64,000 nt of DNA from Porphyromonas sp. (GTDB lineage: Bacteria > Bacteroidota > Bacteroidia > Bacteroidales > Porphyromonadaceae), in NCBI GenBank assembly GCA_029983505.1, contig JASBZK010000008.1, positions 1 to 64,000 on the forward strand, read 5' to 3'. How positions within the stretch are numbered: position 1 is the stretch's first letter; each line of letters opens with the position of its first letter. The translations under genes and the position numbers were made by a program. Below the pieces are notes generated by a model. The model was given only the letters and a program-made list of their open reading frames with translations. It was not told the DNA's origin and ran no database searches. Shown one piece after another: positions 60,332-64,000 of this stretch.

Positions 60332-61033
60332 ATGAGCATCATCAAAGACCAACAACTTCAGATTCTTTTGAACCAATTTGAACTGATCTCCAAGAATACC
60401 CTCCTTCAGCTCGCCATCCTCAAGCAGCTCGTCGACGACCCCTCTTCCGAAGAACTCTTCGAGGAGGCGCTCACCAATGAGACGCTCATCGACAGGCTCG
60501 AAGTGAAGATACGGGAGGAGGTCGCTTTCACGGTCTTCAAGTTCTCGCCCATGGCAGAGGACTTGCGGCGGATCGTGGCGTACCAAGATCTCACCACGAA
60601 CCTCGAACGGATCGGCGATATGGTCCTCAACTGCGTCTATATGGTGCGGGAGATCGACCTTACCCGCCCCGAGTTTTACCAAATAAAGGCTATGGTCTCG
60701 GAGATGCTCGAGAGCGTCACCCAGATGGTCCGTAACGCCGTCCTCTCTTTCACGAATATGGAGCTTACCACCGCCTTCAATGTCCTCGACGCAGATGACG
60801 GAGTGGACGATAGTTTTAGGGAGATACGCCGCTACCTCGCCGAAGCGAATGCGTTCCGGGAGCTGTCCAAAGAACAGCTGATGGAGCTTTTCAGCCTCGA
60901 CTCCCTCGCCCATAACCTCGAGCGATGCGGCGACTTGGCCACCAATATCGCCGAGTCCACCATCTACCTCATCAAGGGACGGGACGTGCGCCACGCCCAT
61001 ATCGATGTGACCGATAAGACAGAGACCAAATGA
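60332..61033 (+). CDS. phoU: PhoU-like phosphate signalling protein
   Basis: 233 residues, all-helical with two PhoU repeats: SPMAEDLRRIVAYQDLTTNL then ERIGDMVLNCVYM, and LDSLAHNLERCGDLATNIAE with STIYLIKG. E/D-x3-D motifs for metal binding are present. PhoU links the state of the Pst transporter to the PhoR kinase and limits phosphate uptake. It overlaps phoB by 4 bp. Confidence 0.92.
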   Translation: MSIIKDQQLQILLNQFELISKNTLLQLAILKQLVDDPSSEELFEEALTNETLIDRLEVKIREEVAFTVFKFSPMAEDLRRIVAYQDLTTNLERIGDMVLNCVYMVREIDLTRPEFYQIKAMVSEMLESVTQMVRNAVLSFTNMELTTAFNVLDADDGVDDSFREIRRYLAEANAFRELSKEQLMELFSLDSLAHNLERCGDLATNIAESTIYLIKGRDVRHAHIDVTDKTETK

Positions 61034-61755
61034 CACCACAGGAAAAGATACTCGTCGTCGATGACGAAGCCGATATACGGGAGGTCATAGCCCTGTGCCT
61101 CAAGAGGGACGGGTACGAGATCGCCGAAGCCGGATCTGCGGAGGAGGCACTCGAAGTGCTCGACCCTTCCTTCTCGCTTATCCTCCTCGACATCATGATG
61201 GACGGTATGAACGGCTACGACCTAGCGACCCGTCTCCGGGCAGAGGGCAACACGATCCCCATCATCTTCCTGACCGCAAAGACGACCGAGGGCGATATGC
61301 TCCGCGGCTTCGGATCCGGTGCGGACGACTACATCAAAAAACCCTTCTCCACGAAGGAGCTCTCTGCGAGAGTGAAGAGCATCATAACCCGATCCACGCT
61401 CCCCGTCAATACCGCCGCCGAGGTCCTCCAAGCCGGGCCCCTCACCATCGAGACTAAGGCCAAGACGGTCACCGTAAGCGGCACATCCCTCTCTCTGACC
61501 CGTACCGAGTACGACATCCTGATGCTCCTCATCAGGCACGAAGGACATACCCTGACTAGGAACGATATCCTCAGTGCCATCTGGACAGACGATAAGACGG
61601 TGATGGAGCGAACCGTAGACGTCCACATCGCGCGCCTGAGGCGCAAACTCGGCGACTACGCACACATCATCGCCAATAGGGTCGGCTTCGGGTACACGTT
61701 CCGTCCAAGCGGAAAAAGACCCGGACGCAAGCCTTCCCATCCACAGGTGTCCTAA
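61030..61755 (+). CDS. phoB: Response regulator, PhoB/OmpR family
   Basis: 241 residues. Receiver domain with acidic pocket D11-D12, phospho-acceptor D54 (LLDIMMDGM) and Lys in DDYIKKPF; the OmpR winged helix follows (LTRTEYDILMLLIRHEGHTL, RTVDVHIARLRRKLGDYAHI, RVGFGYTF). Its position after pstSCAB-phoU and before the kinase indicates control of the phosphate regulon. Confidence 0.9.
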   Translation: MTPQEKILVVDDEADIREVIALCLKRDGYEIAEAGSAEEALEVLDPSFSLILLDIMMDGMNGYDLATRLRAEGNTIPIIFLTAKTTEGDMLRGFGSGADDYIKKPFSTKELSARVKSIITRSTLPVNTAAEVLQAGPLTIETKAKTVTVSGTSLSLTRTEYDILMLLIRHEGHTLTRNDILSAIWTDDKTVMERTVDVHIARLRRKLGDYAHIIANRVGFGYTFRPSGKRPGRKPSHPQVS

Positions 61756-61796
61756 GCCCGTCCCCTCTTCTTCCCTACAAATTTTCCTCCCCACAC

Positions 61797-63521
61797 GTGT
61801 CCATCCTCAAGTTTCTCGATAGGCGGTTTCTCATCGCATTCCTCATCCTCGTAGGTGTCTACACCGTAGCAGTCTGGGTGCTTAACTTCCACTCGGAGCG
61901 CAAGACGGCTTCGGAGCTCAACGTCGCCCAGCTCAAAAGTTTCGTCTACGTCGCTGAGAATGCGCGCCGGAAGGGAACCCTCCGGGACGTGGTCGGATAC
62001 TTCCCCGGAGACATCCGCGTCACGGTCATTGACAGGGAGGGCAGAGTGACTTTCGACACCGACTCGGTGCTTGTGGGCACTTTCGAGAACCACAATAACC
62101 GTCCTGAGCTCAAGGGCGCACACTTCCACGGCTCCGGGACCGCTTCGAGGGTCTCTGCCAGTACGGGAGGGAATACGTTCTACTATGCGGAGTATTTCGG
62201 AGACCATTACATTCGTGTCGGTGTCCCCAATTTTCTCACGCCGGAGCACTCGTTTAAGCTCACCCGTCTCCTTCTACTTGTGGGCATCCTCCTTCTTTTC
62301 CTTCTGGCTTGGCGGATGTACCTTGCGGCCAAGGCGCATGCGGCGCATTTGAAGCGCCTTGCCGGTCTGTCCAAGAAGATTGCCTCCGGTGCGGAGATTA
62401 TGCCGGACGACATCGACGCCGGCGACAGTGACGGCATCACGGGAGGGCTCCTCGAGATTCTCCGCCAAAAGGAGCAGATCCGCAAGGATCTCGAAGCCGG
62501 CAGGGAGCGCCTCGAGCTGCACTTCGAGGTATTCGATATAGGCATAGGTGTCTTCGACCCCGACGGGCATACCCTCTTTGCCAACTCCCACTTCATCCAG
62601 TACGCCAATATGCTCTCCTCTTCGCCCATGACCGAAGTGGGGCAGATTATGGACGACCCCGTGCTCTCGGAGATTAAGGCGTTTGCGACAAGTCCGTATG
62701 ACCCCGCTCACAGGATGAAGAGCATCAAGATCGATCGAAATGCCCGCACGTACGAAGTGATCTGCCTCAGGGACGAAAAGGGCGGTCACGAGATCACGAT
62801 CACCGACATCACGGAGACGGAGAAAAACCGCGTCCTCAAGCAGGAGCTCACGAGCAACATCACGCACGAGCTGCGCACCCCGCTTACGGCCATCAAAGGG
62901 TATCTCGAGATGCTCTCCTATCAGGATCTCTCGGAGGACGAAAGGACGGCTTTCACCGACAAAGCCCTTGCTCAGAGCGCCCGTCTCTCTTCCCTCTTGG
63001 ACGACATCTCCCTCCTCTCCAAGCTCGAAGAGCCGACGAATAACTACACCTTCGAGACGCTCGACCTCCGACTGCTCGTGGAGGAGGTGCGCATCGCTTT
63101 CACCGACCGGCTCACGGATACGGGGGACACCTTCCACAATAATCTTCCCTCCGAACTCCTCATCGACGGCAACTACAGCCTCCTCTTTTCCGTCTTCCAG
63201 AACCTCCTCGAGAATGCCATCCGATACGCCGGCTCCGGAGTGACCATCGAAGTCAATCTCTATCACAGGGATAATAGGTACCTTTACCTGTCCTTTCACG
63301 ACACCGGCATAGGCGTGGACGACAGCAGTCTCGGACGTATCTTCGAGCGCTTCTACCGGATTGATGAAGGTCGCTCGAGAGCCAAAGGCGGTACCGGTCT
63401 CGGTCTTTCCATCGTCCGTAATGCCATCCTATTCCACGGCGGACAGGTGCAGGCACGCAGGCACCCCTCCGGCGGTCTCGAGATTTTGTTTACTTTGCCC
63501 CTGAAACACGCCTCGAACTGA
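61797..63521 (+). CDS. phoR: Sensor histidine kinase, PhoR-like
   Basis: 574 residues from GTG 61797. Two transmembrane helices (FLIAFLILVGVYTVAVWVL; LLLLVGILLLFLLAWRMYLA) bracket a periplasmic sensor of about 120 residues. A PAS-like segment (about 240-330) precedes the kinase: H357 in NITHELRTPLTAIKGYLEML, N box QNLLENAIRYAG, G1 FHDTGIGVDD, F IFERFYRIDEGRS, G2 GGTGLGLSIV. It should phosphorylate the adjacent regulator when phosphate is scarce. Escherichia coli PhoR has only a short periplasmic loop, so the large sensor domain here is a family difference. Confidence 0.9.
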   Translation: MSILKFLDRRFLIAFLILVGVYTVAVWVLNFHSERKTASELNVAQLKSFVYVAENARRKGTLRDVVGYFPGDIRVTVIDREGRVTFDTDSVLVGTFENHNNRPELKGAHFHGSGTASRVSASTGGNTFYYAEYFGDHYIRVGVPNFLTPEHSFKLTRLLLLVGILLLFLLAWRMYLAAKAHAAHLKRLAGLSKKIASGAEIMPDDIDAGDSDGITGGLLEILRQKEQIRKDLEAGRERLELHFEVFDIGIGVFDPDGHTLFANSHFIQYANMLSSSPMTEVGQIMDDPVLSEIKAFATSPYDPAHRMKSIKIDRNARTYEVICLRDEKGGHEITITDITETEKNRVLKQELTSNITHELRTPLTAIKGYLEMLSYQDLSEDERTAFTDKALAQSARLSSLLDDISLLSKLEEPTNNYTFETLDLRLLVEEVRIAFTDRLTDTGDTFHNNLPSELLIDGNYSLLFSVFQNLLENAIRYAGSGVTIEVNLYHRDNRYLYLSFHDTGIGVDDSSLGRIFERFYRIDEGRSRAKGGTGLGLSIVRNAILFHGGQVQARRHPSGGLEILFTLPLKHASN

Positions 63522-63555
63522 CACACGCAGGTCTTATGTGCCGGCTCCGAAGAGG

Positions 63556-63633
63556 GGTACGTACCGAGATGATTTCGAGACACGTACCGGTATCCGAAAA
63601 GGTACGGGGCAAAGTCCGATCGAGATACAGACC
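63556..63633. repeat. Four-box intergenic element, copy 21
   Basis: Box starts 63556, 63579, 63601 and 63624 (23-22-23): GGTACGTACC, GACACGTACC, GGTACGGGGC, GATACAGACC. It starts 35 bp after phoR. Confidence 0.9.
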
Positions 63634-63693
63634 AAAACTTTTTGCATCATACGGTAACTTATTTGCCGGGGTGTTCAATTCCATATTCTAAAA

Positions 63694-64000
63694 TCAGCTC
63701 ACTTTTTTGAGCGTTTTAGACCTGAGCGACACTCGATTTGGAGATAGCTTCTGCTTGTCCCAGAGAGCTATTTCCTTGAGTTTAACATTGGCAAGCGTAC
63801 TTTGTCTTGTATGTCAGTAACAGAATAGTCTGCGCCATTGGATATAACGGCACATAAGCACGAACGAAGTGATACTATACAATTTGTTAGGTGACACCTT
63901 TGCCTTATGGATCCCGGAGTCAGATTCAATGATATCAGAAGAGATATGATGTATGTCCTTGTCTTGCTTGAGCAATTCGCACTGCCTGTCGAAGTACTTT
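63694..64000 (-). pseudogene. Decayed AT-rich reading frame, possibly a transposase or other accessory gene remnant
   Basis: No intact frame is seen, but minus-strand pieces look protein-like: near the window edge KYFDRQCELLKQDKDIHH and KVSPNKLYSITSFVLM in one frame, then, after stops and a frame change, ANVKLKEIALWDKQKLSP and NRVSLRSKTLKKVS ending in TGA at 63694. One counted line is 40% GC, lower than the genes to the left. I do not recognise the family. It continues beyond the window. Confidence 0.35.

Overview
The window is a 64 kb piece of a Bacteroidota chromosome. It is most likely from the order Bacteroidales, close to Porphyromonas. Three things point there: promoter -7 boxes of the TAnnTTTG type with few Shine-Dalgarno sites; fimbrillin-like lipoproteins, DUF5689, BACON and TonB-dependent receptors; and a Bacteroidota-type order of housekeeping genes (rlmH, truA, ybeY, DUF4271, hemD-like, rnpA, yidD). 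Most coding DNA is moderately GC-rich. I found no rRNA, tRNA, prophage, CRISPR array or intact insertion sequence.

Left part (1-12.4 kb): the window opens inside a TonB-dependent siderophore-type receptor. Next comes a hairpin-rich non-coding stretch, then a plus-strand cluster that looks like a surface system for handling nucleic acid. It has two tandem lipoproteins that join a fimbrillin-like N-terminus to a DNA/RNA non-specific nuclease domain, a third fimbrillin-like lipoprotein, a TonB receptor, a DUF5689 lipoprotein, and an exported endonuclease/exonuclease/phosphatase enzyme. 12.6-17.9 kb: a small membrane protein, an OmpH/Skp-like lipoprotein, and RNA-modification and processing genes. 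18-24 kb: a MacB-type ABC exporter with adaptor and TolC partners.

Middle (24-34 kb): a potassium channel with a zinc-ribbon tail, arabinose-5-phosphate isomerase, an M16 peptidase, two FKBP isomerases, pyrI behind a structured leader, lemA and a TPM protein, serS, a DUF3108 protein and an HD hydrolase. 34.7-38.4 kb: a cobalamin riboswitch controlling a TonB receptor and a CbiK-like lipoprotein. 38.5-41.9 kb: a BACON lipoprotein, an ECF sigma factor with an overlapping inner-to-outer-membrane partner, and a YceI lipoprotein.

Right part (42-64 kb): a MATE exporter, the lutABC lactate operon with lactate permease, a PLP decarboxylase, a small porin-like protein, a Ser-type sulfatase, mnmH, an L,D-transpeptidase-like protein, guaB, and the complete phosphate regulon pstSCAB-phoU-phoB-phoR. 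A decayed AT-rich reading frame closes the window.

The most striking signal is non-coding. Twenty-one intergenic gaps each hold one copy of an element of about 80 bp. Each copy is built from exactly four 10-bp near-palindromic boxes (GRT-N4-AYC, commonest forms GGTCTGTACC, GGTACAGACC and GGTACGTACC) whose starts lie 22-24 bp apart. The copies usually sit 4-60 bp after a stop codon, at borders between transcription units and not between tightly packed operon genes. A few fold into textbook terminators, but others have their boxes in direct orientation and cannot form those hairpins. I do not recognise this family.
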